A stretch of 52,155 nucleotides of DNA from GCA-2786165 sp964625775. Lineage in GTDB: Bacteria; Pseudomonadota; Gammaproteobacteria; Legionellales; Legionellaceae. The stretch covers positions 1 to 52,155 of the forward strand of contig CAZVEH010000013.1 of NCBI GenBank assembly GCA_964625775.1. The letters are read 5' to 3'. A model generated the notes under the pieces. That model had not been told where the DNA came from and did not search any database. It saw only the letters and a program-made list of their open reading frames with translations. Positions 15,309 to 23,233 of the stretch are shown here, piece after piece. A program made the position numbers and the translations under genes. Positions within the stretch are counted from its first letter, which is position 1; every line of letters starts with the position of its first letter.

Positions 15309-16040
15309 ATGCACCCTATTATTTTATTTTTTGAAGACCACCGCGATCCCATTGCAAAAGACCTATTAAGTACACATCTTAAAGACTTACAAACGCTGCA
15401 ATTCAATACACTCGCGTTAGAAATTGACAAAGACATGTCGATTGATACTCATCTTGCCGCATTATTTAAATTTTGTGGCTCCTGGTCGGCCCTCAAAGCA
15501 TCAGCCACTGAAAAACTGCTACAGTCCGTTTCCCAAGCAACCCAAAGGGAGTTTTATCATAATATCTCTTGTATTCCAGCCAAAAAAGCAGAGGCCAATT
15601 TGATTTTGAATGTGAAACGTCTGGAACAACCTATGACATGTAGAGGTTTTGATTTAAACCTGGGTGACATACGTCTATTACCACCCGAACAGCAATTGAG
15701 CGCTGCATATGCCTTGCAAACTGAAAGAGAGTTCGCGATGCAACAGCGTTTAACCGAGCTCAGTAACACGGATGGCGTCGTCGCAATTCTCGGATTATCG
15801 CATTTTGGGGTAGCTACTCGTCTAAAAGAGCAAGGTCATGACGTATTTTGCTTTTTACCCGTGAGTATCACCCCAGAAGCAGGTGTATGTCATCAATTTT
15901 TAGAAAAGATCGAGCAACATGATGCAGCAGTGGCCGATCTTGTTTTACTTGATCAACGTGTGCATTCCACAGAAGAGCTGTGGCAAGTCATAGCATCAAC
16001 CATTCAGCCAGCGCCTATCACAGCCGCAAGAATGGGCTAA
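15309..16040 (+). CDS. ChaN/TraB-like protein of unknown function
   Basis: A 243-residue cytosolic protein. The N-terminus IILFFEDHRDPIAKDLL (4-20), then LALEID (35-40), recalls the GExHD...LE start of ChaN/EreA-like proteins. ER-x3-M-x3-L (139-148), followed by VVAILGLSHFGVATRLKEQG (157-176) with His165, resembles the R..M and GxxH blocks of the TraB/TIKI superfamily. Family membership is therefore suggested by two blocks in the right order, but the pocket Glu/His pattern is not canonical. No signal peptide is present. It lies between tRNA-Ser and the EVE gene. The function is unknown. Confidence 0.65.
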   Translation: MHPIILFFEDHRDPIAKDLLSTHLKDLQTLQFNTLALEIDKDMSIDTHLAALFKFCGSWSALKASATEKLLQSVSQATQREFYHNISCIPAKKAEANLILNVKRLEQPMTCRGFDLNLGDIRLLPPEQQLSAAYALQTEREFAMQQRLTELSNTDGVVAILGLSHFGVATRLKEQGHDVFCFLPVSITPEAGVCHQFLEKIEQHDAAVADLVLLDQRVHSTEELWQVIASTIQPAPITAARMG

Positions 16041-16070
16041 AGCCTGATGAGGAGTCATCCCACCCTATGA

Positions 16071-16532
16071 TCAAGAGAGCAACTCACAAATCAACTGCCA
16101 TTCTTCACCACTAACAGGCAAAACCGACAAACGATTGCCCTTGCGTAATAATGGCATCTGACTCAGCCCCGGATGTTGTTTCAACTCTTCCAAAGTAATC
16201 AGTCGCTCAAATTTTTGACGAAAACGCAAGTCAACCATAAACCATCGTGGATGCTCCGGCGTGCTTTTTGGATCTGGGTGCTCTGACTCCGGATCAAAAG
16301 CAGTATGATCCGGGTAAGCTTCTCGCACAACTTCCGCCACGCCAACAATACCTGGTGGCTGACAATTGGAGTGGTAAAAAAACACTTGATCACCGCACCG
16401 CATGTCTTGGCGCATAAAATTTCGTGCTTGATAATTGCGCACACCATCCCAAGATGTGGTTTGCTGCGGCGCTTGTTGCAAATCATCAATGCTAAAGCAC
16501 GCTGGTTCAGATTTCATTAGCCAATATTTCAT
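16071..16532 (-). CDS. EVE-domain protein (THYN1-like)
   Basis: A single-domain protein of 153 residues. The start KYWLMKSEPACFSIDDL and the blocks TSWDGVRNYQARNFMRQDMR, DQVFFYHSN, PGIVGVAEVVREAYPD and PRWFMVDLRF are the complete EVE (PUA-superfamily) signature. EVE domains bind modified nucleobases in DNA or RNA; the physiological ligand of bacterial single-domain members is unsettled. Transcription is divergent from the GT39 gene across a 20-base gap, so the two share a short promoter region. Confidence 0.9.
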   Translation of the reverse strand: MKYWLMKSEPACFSIDDLQQAPQQTTSWDGVRNYQARNFMRQDMRCGDQVFFYHSNCQPPGIVGVAEVVREAYPDHTAFDPESEHPDPKSTPEHPRWFMVDLRFRQKFERLITLEELKQHPGLSQMPLLRKGNRLSVLPVSGEEWQLICELLS

Positions 16533-16552
16533 AGATATATCCCAAAGCCGAA

Positions 16553-18073
16553 ATGCTTTATAATACTCAAACTTTTCATCAAAATCCCATCTTAATGTTT
16601 GCTCTTACAAAAAACACCTCTTTTTATCTTTTGACGACGATTATTTTGTCATTTTTATTACGCCTTGTATTTCTTGGGCAACACGATTTATTAGTCGAAG
16701 AAGCCTATTATTGGAATTATGCTGCGCACCTTGATTTTGGGTACCTAGATCACCCCCCTATGATCGCGTTATTGATCAAACTGTCCACCAGTCTGTTTGG
16801 TATCAATGAATTTGCGGTGCGTTGCCCGGCAATGCTGTGCTGGATGATAACCGCCTACTACAGTTACCAGTGGTGTGAGTTAATTCAAGCAGGCACAGGG
16901 CGGTTTGCGATTTTACTCTTGTCTATTTTGCCCTTCTTCTTTTTATGGTCTGTGGTGATGACCCCTGATTTGCCGTTGATGGCATGCTGGTCAGCTGCGT
17001 TATATTATTTATATCGAGCACTGTGTTTGCAACACTCTAACGCTTGGTATGCTGCCGCCGTAGCCGTTGGTCTGGGATTGCTATCAAAATACACGATTGT
17101 ATTGTTAGTCCTCGCAACAGGCTTATATGTATTGTCCTCTGCAAACACACGACGTTGGCTCTGGCGCAAAGAACCTTATTTGGCTGCTCTGATCATAGTG
17201 TTGTTGTTTTCCCCTGTGATTTATTGGAATGCGGAGCACGATTGGATGTCTTTTGCATTCCAAAGTACACGGCGTTTTCAAGGGAAATTTTATTTTTCTC
17301 TGCATCAACTCCTGGGGCTCCTGGTGCTGTTTTTAACGCCTGTTGGCATCATAGGGTTAGGTAGATTGTTTCAACGTCATAGCCCCTTTGTCATAGACCC
17401 ATCCACTAAAAAATTCATTCGTTACTATGCGCTTATTCCTTTTATGGTATTTGCCCTGTTTAGTCTTAGTCGAGAACTCAAATGGAATTGGATTGGTCCG
17501 GGTTTACTGGCACTATTGCCATGGCTAACGCTGTTGATGAGCCATCAACGCTCAACCCTGAAACAATGGCTGTATACCACCCCCCTGTTGCTCCTAGGCT
17601 ATGCTGCGCTGTTTGTCTGCATCAGTTTTGGGCAGCCGGTTTTTTTCAATCAACTCTTTTTCAGTAAAATGATTTCTTGGGACAAACTGACTCAAAGCTT
17701 TTACCACATTGCCACCACCATGGATGTCTCAGGAGAAGCCCCGATACTCATTCCTTTGGATACCTATAGTATTGCCAGTGAGTTGGCTTTTTATCAAACC
17801 AAAATGGCACAATCGCATCCAACATATCGCCCTTTGCGCATCCATGATGCGTCAATGTTTGAATTCGATGGATTGATGTTTAAAATGTGGAGTCAGTTTC
17901 CATTACAAGGTAAAACAGTGATTTTGATCGGTAAAGAAGCCAGTGCTTTTGATAATAATCTGATCACGGCTGCTTCTCAAAGCCTATCGCCGATTCACCA
18001 AATATGGGGACTGAGTCAGGGACAATACCACAAACTAAGGCCCTATTATTACAGAGTGGGAGTCATGAAGTAA
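16553..18073 (+). CDS. GT39 (PMT/ArnT-like) integral-membrane glycosyltransferase
   Basis: A polytopic inner-membrane glycosyltransferase of 506 residues that would use a polyprenyl-phosphate sugar donor. The first extracytoplasmic loop has the family pattern LVEEAYYWNYAAHLDFGYLD (48-67) followed by HPP, with acidic residues at 49/50 and Asp66, and MTPDLPLMACW follows. About ten hydrophobic helices fill residues 25-375, with a C-terminal periplasmic part. MFALTKN at 16595 may be the true start; neither ATG has a clear ribosome site. The GT2 gene converging from the right encodes a polyprenyl-phosphate sugar synthase type, a natural donor supplier. The acceptor (lipid A, protein or glycan) is unknown. 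Confidence 0.82.
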   Translation: MLYNTQTFHQNPILMFALTKNTSFYLLTTIILSFLLRLVFLGQHDLLVEEAYYWNYAAHLDFGYLDHPPMIALLIKLSTSLFGINEFAVRCPAMLCWMITAYYSYQWCELIQAGTGRFAILLLSILPFFFLWSVVMTPDLPLMACWSAALYYLYRALCLQHSNAWYAAAVAVGLGLLSKYTIVLLVLATGLYVLSSANTRRWLWRKEPYLAALIIVLLFSPVIYWNAEHDWMSFAFQSTRRFQGKFYFSLHQLLGLLVLFLTPVGIIGLGRLFQRHSPFVIDPSTKKFIRYYALIPFMVFALFSLSRELKWNWIGPGLLALLPWLTLLMSHQRSTLKQWLYTTPLLLLGYAALFVCISFGQPVFFNQLFFSKMISWDKLTQSFYHIATTMDVSGEAPILIPLDTYSIASELAFYQTKMAQSHPTYRPLRIHDASMFEFDGLMFKMWSQFPLQGKTVILIGKEASAFDNNLITAASQSLSPIHQIWGLSQGQYHKLRPYYYRVGVMK

Positions 18074-18099
18074 CCAAGTCATTCAATCTTATGATCAAC

Positions 18100-18189
18100 G
18101 TAGCCCGCAAGTAGCACAGCGAATTGCGGGGTTACGCTAAACCAGCGACATTGTCGATCCCGCAATTCGCTACGCTACTTGCGGGCTAC
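18100..18189. repeat. 90-bp GTAGCCCGCAAG palindrome
   Basis: Two 31-base arms (18100-18130 and 18159-18189) are inverted complements at 29 of 31 positions, beginning GTAGCCCGCAAGTAGC and ending CTTGCGGGCTAC, around a 28-base loop. It lies between two converging genes and could terminate both. Relatives occur at 21152-21232, 34042-34077 and 44647-44788. Confidence 0.8.
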
Positions 18190-18231
18190 CCGAACAAACT
18201 GTCTTAATTTTTTTCTTCCTTGCCTATCAAG

Positions 18232-18999
18232 TCATTCGTACCGCATTTTTAAAAAACATTTGATTTCTTGAAAGCGTAATTTAAAAAGAACTTGCAACGC
18301 ATCTTTGATGCTGTTTGAAGGCAATTTGCTCTTGCCATGTTGTCTGTCAATGAATTGAATCGGAAATTCTTTGATATCAGCATTGTTTTTATGTAACAAC
18401 CATAACAAATGCAACTTATAAGCATAGTGATTGGACAAAAAATTATCCGGCAATATTTGCAGCAACATATGGCGACGTGTGGCACGAAAGCCACTGGTAA
18501 AATCTTGATAGCAGCGTGTCAACATGATTCTTGCGATGTAATTGCCCAATACAGAAAGGAATTTACGATGAACGCCCCAATTCTGTGGAATACTCCCGCC
18601 CTCTACATAGCGACTCCCCACCACGACATCGCACGTTTTTAATAACATTAAAATGGGTTCAAGATATTTCGGTTGGTGAGATAAATCCGCATCAAACTCC
18701 AGAATGACGTCTGCGTTTAACTCATGCAAAGCATAGGTCATGGCTTTGAGATAAGCTGAGCCTAACCCTGTTTTATAAGGCTCGACTTGCAGATGTAATT
18801 TACCTGCATACAAGGGTATTAAACGTTGTACAATGGCCTGGGTCTCGTCGGTTGAAGCGCTATCAAATACTAAAACCTCAATAGCGAAATCACCCAGATC
18901 CTGCGTGCGTTCAAATACCTGACGCAGGGTTTCCTCAATCACCAAAGCTTCATTGTGAGTGGGAATGATGATAACCGCTTTTTCTCGGGTAGCTAGCAT
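18232..18999 (-). CDS. GT2 polyprenyl-phosphate mannose/glucose synthase type
   Basis: A soluble family-2 glycosyltransferase of 255 residues resembling dolichol/polyprenyl-phosphate mannose synthases. The N-terminus is AVIIIPTHNEALVIEETL, with VLVFDSASTDET, GLGSAYLKAM, the metal-binding EFDADLSHQP (101-110, DAD 103-105), VVGSRYVEGG and DFTSGFRA. It would transfer a hexose from a nucleotide sugar to a polyprenyl phosphate on the cytoplasmic face. Start at 18999, overlapping the end of rlmN by 7 bases; the longer frame to 19083 lies wholly within rlmN. It lacks a membrane anchor, like the DPM1 type. A GT39 enzyme that could use its product converges on it. Confidence 0.83.
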   Translation of the reverse strand: MLATREKAVIIIPTHNEALVIEETLRQVFERTQDLGDFAIEVLVFDSASTDETQAIVQRLIPLYAGKLHLQVEPYKTGLGSAYLKAMTYALHELNADVILEFDADLSHQPKYLEPILMLLKTCDVVVGSRYVEGGSIPQNWGVHRKFLSVLGNYIARIMLTRCYQDFTSGFRATRRHMLLQILPDNFLSNHYAYKLHLLWLLHKNNADIKEFPIQFIDRQHGKSKLPSNSIKDALQVLFKLRFQEIKCFLKMRYE

Positions 19000-20114
19000 G
19001 ATTCTAACGGTACAAAGTTTATTTTTTGCCAACGACGAGCACGACTGGTGCGATCTTTGACTTCTCCAGCCAGTTGCCCACAAGCAGCATCGATATCATC
19101 ACCGCGTGTTTTGCGTGTGATGGTATTGATGCCTTTCGCCATCAAACGATCACGAAAATCTAAAATAGTTTCCCGTGAAGAGCATTCATACTGCGTCATT
19201 GGAAAAGGATTAAATGGAATTAAATTGACTTTAGAAGGCACATCTTTCAGTAATTTGATCAGAGCCTGAGCATGCTCAGGTTGGTCATTGACACCTTTCA
19301 ACATCACATATTCAAAAGTCACCACACGACGTGGCTCGTTTTTGAAATAATCTCGACACATTGCCATCAATTGGGCCAAAGGATACTTTTTATTAATAGG
19401 TACCAATACATTGCGTAATTCATCCGTAGGGGCGTGCAAAGACACGGCCAACGCCACCGAACTACGTTCACGCAAACGCTCCATTTCTGGAATAACTCCA
19501 GAAGTACTTAATGTGACTCGGCGTTTAGATAACCCATACGCAAAATCGTCCATCATGATGTCCATGGCTGTGACCACGGGCTCAAAGTTCAACAAAGGTT
19601 CGCCCATACCCATCATCACCACATTGGTGATGCGTTTGTCATGCTCACCTTGCCGTTGTGATAAAGCTCGAGCGGCAACCCATACTTGGCCAATGATTTC
19701 GGCGGTCGACAAATTACGATTGAATCCCTGTTTTGCTGTAGAGCAAAAACTACAATTCAATCCACAGCCCACCTGTGAAGAAACGCACAACGTACCGCGT
19801 TTGGCTTCGGGGATAAAGACCGTTTCAATACAATTACCACAGGATAATTTGAGTAACCATTTGTGGGTACCATCTTGTGATTCTTGGCAAGCAATGATTT
19901 CAGGCACACGAATTTCTGCGACCGCGGCCAATTTGCTACGCAAGCCTTTTCCAAGATTCGTCATTTGTTCGAAATCATTTTGACCAAATTGATGAATCCA
20001 TTGCATCAATTGTTGCGCACGATAAGGCTTCTCACCCAATGTATGAAAAAAATCACGCATTTGTGGCACATTAAAATCTAACAAATTGATTTTAGAGGCA
20101 ATGGATTCAGTCAT
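18993..20114 (-). CDS. rlmN: Dual-specificity rRNA/tRNA methyltransferase RlmN
   Basis: A radical-SAM enzyme that methylates C2 of A2503 in 23S rRNA and of A37 in some tRNAs. The 373 residues contain the CxxxCxxC cluster motif (Cys117, Cys121, Cys124 in QVGCGLNCSFCSTAKQGF), the SAM-binding VVMMGMGEPLLNF and the methyl-accepting Cys near residue 345 (DIDAACGQLAGE). The length is as expected. It follows ndk after 9 bases and overlaps the GT2 gene downstream, giving an ndk-rlmN-GT2 operon. Confidence 0.95.
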   Translation of the reverse strand: MTESIASKINLLDFNVPQMRDFFHTLGEKPYRAQQLMQWIHQFGQNDFEQMTNLGKGLRSKLAAVAEIRVPEIIACQESQDGTHKWLLKLSCGNCIETVFIPEAKRGTLCVSSQVGCGLNCSFCSTAKQGFNRNLSTAEIIGQVWVAARALSQRQGEHDKRITNVVMMGMGEPLLNFEPVVTAMDIMMDDFAYGLSKRRVTLSTSGVIPEMERLRERSSVALAVSLHAPTDELRNVLVPINKKYPLAQLMAMCRDYFKNEPRRVVTFEYVMLKGVNDQPEHAQALIKLLKDVPSKVNLIPFNPFPMTQYECSSRETILDFRDRLMAKGINTITRKTRGDDIDAACGQLAGEVKDRTSRARRWQKINFVPLESC

Positions 20115-20123
20115 GATATAGGC

Positions 20124-20549
20124 TTACTGACCCATCACATCATTCGGCTCAAAGAAGTACGCAATTTCTTGTTGCGCAGTCTCAGCACTGTCAGAACCAT
20201 GCACAGCATTCGCATCGATACTGTCCGCAAAATCAGCACGAATAGTGCCAGGCGCTGCATCTTTAGGGTTGGTAGCACCCATGATATCACGATGCTTGCT
20301 GATAGCGTTCTCGCCTTTCAATACTTGAATCATGACCGGACCAGAAATCATAAAGTTGACCAAATCTTTGAAAAAAGGACGATCTTTGTGTACGGCATAA
20401 AACCCTTCCGCATCAGCACGGCTCAATTGACGCATTTTAGCCGCTACAATCTGCAAACCCGCTTGTTCAAAACGAGTATAAATTTGACCAATCACATGTT
20501 TGGCAACAGCATCTGGCTTGATAATTGATAAGGTTAATTCAGTAGACAT
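20124..20549 (-). CDS. ndk: Nucleoside diphosphate kinase
   Basis: Transfers the gamma phosphate between nucleoside di- and triphosphates through a phosphohistidine. The 141 residues cover the family: TLSIIKPDAV (6-15), the Kpn-loop KDRPFF, and the active site ANAVHGSDSAE with His117. The ATG at 20549 has GGAG at a good distance and gives the normal length; the frame extends four residues upstream. It is the first gene of the ndk-rlmN-GT2 unit. A 19-bp direct repeat begins 45 bases upstream. Confidence 0.96.
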   Translation of the reverse strand: MSTELTLSIIKPDAVAKHVIGQIYTRFEQAGLQIVAAKMRQLSRADAEGFYAVHKDRPFFKDLVNFMISGPVMIQVLKGENAISKHRDIMGATNPKDAAPGTIRADFADSIDANAVHGSDSAETAQQEIAYFFEPNDVMGQ

Positions 20550-20593
20550 CAGGAACTCCAATAGGATGAAAGCCCCATATTGTACACTAAAAC

Positions 20594-20612
20594 GCTTTTT
20601 TGAGGAATATAA
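20594..20612. repeat. 19-bp direct repeat, copy 1
   Basis: GCTTTTTTGAGGAATATAA occurs identically here and at 21235-21253. The two copies bracket about 640 bases that contain the cysteine-rich peptide gene and a degenerate GTAGCCCG-family repeat. The copies lie close to the ndk start and the ubiA stop. Confidence 0.8.
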
Positions 20613-20724
20613 TTAAGCACACGTCCAAAGTTTTTTTATTTCCAAACGTGCATCCCAAAACCGATAGACAATGTGCCGTTATACTTAATCGTGAGGATAT
20701 TAAACATAACTTTACCTAAATTCA

Positions 20725-20970
20725 TCATTCTTCTGGGCACCCAGGCGCGCACTCAAAGCCTCCATTGCAAAGATCTTGGGGGGTGGTTAGTCCACTACAG
20801 CAATCTGCCGCAGTCTGATTTTTATTCAGGCAATGCCCCCCTCCCAGGCAGGTTTGAGGGCATGTTACGCTTGCATGCGCTCCTAAAGCGATCATGCTCA
20901 GCGTTAGTGCTGTAACGCATAAACTATACGTAGTAAAATCTTTTTTGTACCTAGCGGTGAATTTTTTCAT
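20725..20970 (-). CDS. Secreted cysteine-rich mini-protein with mirror-symmetric Cys spacing
   Basis: An 81-residue precursor. The ATG at 20970 has AAGGAGA 7 bases upstream, an excellent site. Residues 1-33 form a signal peptide: a basic start (MKKFTARYKKDF), a hydrophobic core (LCVTALTLSMIALG) and AHA before the cleavage point. The mature part of about 48 residues has eight cysteines spaced C-x3-C-x5-C-x9-CC-x9-C-x5-C-x3-C, identical read from either end. This suggests a disulfide-stabilised scaffold or a metal-binding knot, perhaps two mirrored halves. No family is recognised. It stands alone between ndk and ubiA, inside 19-bp direct repeats. Extracytoplasmic location is inferred. Confidence 0.7.
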   Translation of the reverse strand: MKKFTARYKKDFTTYSLCVTALTLSMIALGAHASVTCPQTCLGGGHCLNKNQTAADCCSGLTTPQDLCNGGFECAPGCPEE

Positions 20971-21151
20971 GATAATCTCCTTAGGTAGATAGATAAATGC
21001 AAGCCGCCGTGCCTTATTTTGTTCATTAAGAGAACCATAGCTCACCTTAAGGATAGAGTCAATCTGACAACATCTACTACGAGCGACTACTTCTTCCAGG
21101 ATAAGACTTGGTGTGTACGTAGACCCTGTTTTCGACCAACGTTAGTTTATC

Positions 21152-21232
21152 ATAGCCCGCAAGAAGCGTAGAAATTGCGGGAATGCCTAGTTTATGATAA
21201 CCCCGAAATACACTACGCTCTCGCGAGCTACG
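21152..21232. repeat. Degenerate GTAGCCCGCAAG palindrome
   Basis: It begins ATAGCCCGCAAGAAGCGTAG and ends CTCGCGAGCTACG, with a TGCGGG/CCCCG inner part: an eroded copy of the palindrome at 18100-18189. With the peptide gene it fills the segment between the 19-bp direct repeats. Bases 20971-21261 hold nothing else that I can support. Confidence 0.55.
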
Positions 21233-21234
21233 TT

Positions 21235-21253
21235 GCTTTTTTGAGGAATATAA
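21235..21253. repeat. 19-bp direct repeat, copy 2
   Basis: Identical to 20594-20612; it ends 8 bases before the ubiA stop codon. See the first copy. Confidence 0.8.
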
Positions 21254-21261
21254 ATATTGTT

Positions 21262-22104
21262 TTAACGAACACCGCCCAACAATCCAATCCACATTACAAG
21301 GCCATACACCGCATTCCATAGAAAAGCACGTAGGCTGTGTTGTGTCGTTTCTTGTTTTAACAGGTGATACTGATACATGATTATTGCTGCTGCACCCAGC
21401 CAGCACAGACCAAACCATAGTGAGACAGAATAGAATCGGGCCAGTACCAGCCACAGACCGTGTACCAATATTTGCAAGAACATGACCACGCTAATCACGT
21501 TGGATCCAAACAATATAGCCGTTGAGCGCACACCAATTCGCAGATCGTCGTCTCGATCAACCCATGCATACATCGTATCGTAAGCCACAATCCACAAAAA
21601 ATTGAGCAGCATCAAGATCAGCATGCCCTTATTTAGGTCAACACCAGACGCGGTGTAAGCCATAGGAATGCCCATCGAAAAAGCCGCACCTAGTACCAAT
21701 TGTGGTGCACGCAAAAAACGCTTTCCAAACGGATAAATGATGGTAATTGCAAGCGCAATGCCGGCTTCAATCCAACATAAAACAGGTAGTTGTATCATAA
21801 TCAACGCGGCTAACATCAATAAAACCATCAACACCACAGCAGCTTTTTGAATGGAAAGTTCTCCGCTGGTTATCGGGCGTGATTGAGTACGTTTGACATG
21901 TTTGTCGATGTGACGATCGGCCATATCATTGATAATACATCCTGCAGCACGCATCAAAATGGTGCCTAAAAGGAAAAACAGGATTAAGATCCCCGAAGGA
22001 TGGCCTTGATTGGCCAGCCACAGCGCCCAGGCCGTGGGCGCCCATAATAAGGCAATACCTGCAGGTTTATCAAAACGCATCAATCTAGCATACACATTCA
22101 TCAA
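21262..22104 (-). CDS. ubiA: 4-hydroxybenzoate polyprenyltransferase
   Basis: An inner-membrane prenyltransferase that attaches the polyprenyl chain to 4-hydroxybenzoate in ubiquinone synthesis. It has 280 residues and about eight to nine membrane helices. The two Mg-diphosphate motifs are present: NDMADRHIDKHVKRTQSRPI (59-78) and the later DTMYAWVDRDDD. MRFDKPAGIALLW at the start is typical. It overlaps ubiC by 4 bases (ATGA type), so the two are translationally coupled and catalyse consecutive steps. Confidence 0.95.
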   Translation of the reverse strand: MMNVYARLMRFDKPAGIALLWAPTAWALWLANQGHPSGILILFFLLGTILMRAAGCIINDMADRHIDKHVKRTQSRPITSGELSIQKAAVVLMVLLMLAALIMIQLPVLCWIEAGIALAITIIYPFGKRFLRAPQLVLGAAFSMGIPMAYTASGVDLNKGMLILMLLNFLWIVAYDTMYAWVDRDDDLRIGVRSTAILFGSNVISVVMFLQILVHGLWLVLARFYSVSLWFGLCWLGAAAIIMYQYHLLKQETTQHSLRAFLWNAVYGLVMWIGLLGGVR

Positions 22105-22604
22105 CAGTAAGCCTCCAAACCTGGCAATAAAATTTCAGCCAGATAAAAGAACTGTGTTCCGTGTAAAGCAAACTTGGATAAACGCATCCAAAGCTTTTTC
22201 TGTGGCACATCAATGTGTTCAGGTATCCAAGTATACTCTGCATCGGTGGGATCAATAGGATAATAGCGCATAGTGCTACGCTGAATCGCACTGTTTTCAA
22301 AGATAAGATTTCCCAAGGGTTCGTGTTGTAAACGCTCAAATAAAGCCAGATTTGCCTGATAGGTTGCAGTAGGTAGAATGGTTCTGGCAAACCAACACGG
22401 CGTACCCTGAGCAGAAACAACAATATCCCGGTGCATCACCAAATCATGATCAAGATGCAACATATGCTCATCCCAGTCACTCGAAGGACACCAAATTTGT
22501 TGTATCACGTCCAACGCAGTATCTCCCGCTATGGCACGCAATTTATGCATCAAATAGTCTGTGCAAGTCAACCAAGGTAACAAGTATTGGGGGGGATTTG
22601 GCAT
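22101..22604 (-). CDS. ubiC: Chorismate--pyruvate lyase
   Basis: Converts chorismate to 4-hydroxybenzoate and pyruvate, the first committed step of ubiquinone synthesis; cytosolic. From MPNPPQYLLPWLTCTDYLMHK it has 167 residues. The segments LVMHRDIVVS, CWFARTILP, the PLGNLIFEN loop and FYLAEILLPGL follow the UbiC fold, including the Arg, Leu and Glu positions that hold the product. AAGGTGA precedes the ATG at 22604; the longer frame to 22661 is not needed. It is coupled to ubiA. Confidence 0.88.
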   Translation of the reverse strand: MPNPPQYLLPWLTCTDYLMHKLRAIAGDTALDVIQQIWCPSSDWDEHMLHLDHDLVMHRDIVVSAQGTPCWFARTILPTATYQANLALFERLQHEPLGNLIFENSAIQRSTMRYYPIDPTDAEYTWIPEHIDVPQKKLWMRLSKFALHGTQFFYLAEILLPGLEAYC

Positions 22605-22768
22605 ATCATTCACCTTAAGCTTACAGCGCTTTATTGTATAATGACTCTTTTTTTTAAACAATCATCCGCACGACCCGAGATCCTTCAGACTGCTACGCTG
22701 TTTTCGGGATGACGGAATCAGGGTGCATCACCAAAACTTGAATCCAGGTCGATCGTCCTGAAAACGAC

Positions 22769-23230
22769 TTAGCGAATTGAGCTACTATTTGTCGTCACTT
22801 TGTACTTTTTACGATAACGAACAAACACACCAGCTTCTCTCATTAAGCTTTTAGTTTTTTTACGCCCAACCGGATAGCCCAATGCATTTAATGCTTTTCT
22901 AGTGCGCCGGCTCCCATAGGAATGGTCACTTGCTTTTGAAATTTTCTTAGCCCAATCTAACATCTCTTCGTGCTCAGGATCTGTCGGCTTATTTTTTGTC
23001 TGCGTTGAAAGTTGTAATAACTCGCTCGCTGTATCCCCAGTAGCTGACGCAGCTCTTCTTGCTCTGGCCTTAAGCGACTGCGGCCTCTAAATGCGCCGTC
23101 AATATCTTCTTTTTGCTCTTTAATCCAGCGTGATAACATCTTTTCATGGATATCAGACCCTCGCTATGTTGACTATCAGCAGCAAATTTCACTTTATCAT
23201 TAAGTTTTTGGATTTCAGTTGTCTCTTGAG
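22769..23230 (-). pseudogene. IS3-family transposase remnant
   Basis: Two out-of-frame pieces of an IS3-type orfA/orfB pair. The first (about 23139 down to 22957) starts with an orfA-like LSRWIKEQKEDIDGAFRGRS and then jumps into an orfB start, QLLGIQRASYYNFQRR, as if internally deleted. The second (22963-22769) has the orfB helix-turn-helix block HSYGSRRTRKALNALGYPVG (14-33), then LMREAGVFVRYRKKYKVTT, and stops before the DDE catalytic domain. A frame fragment resembling the orfA N-terminus (VKFAADS) lies up to about 23230. The element is dead and has no recognisable ends. It directly abuts the OTU gene. Confidence 0.8.
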
Positions 23231-23233
23231 CAC

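Noticed and set aside
15069..15314. Minus-strand frames across tRNA-Ser
   Set aside because: They consist mainly of complementary tRNA sequence and have no ribosome site.
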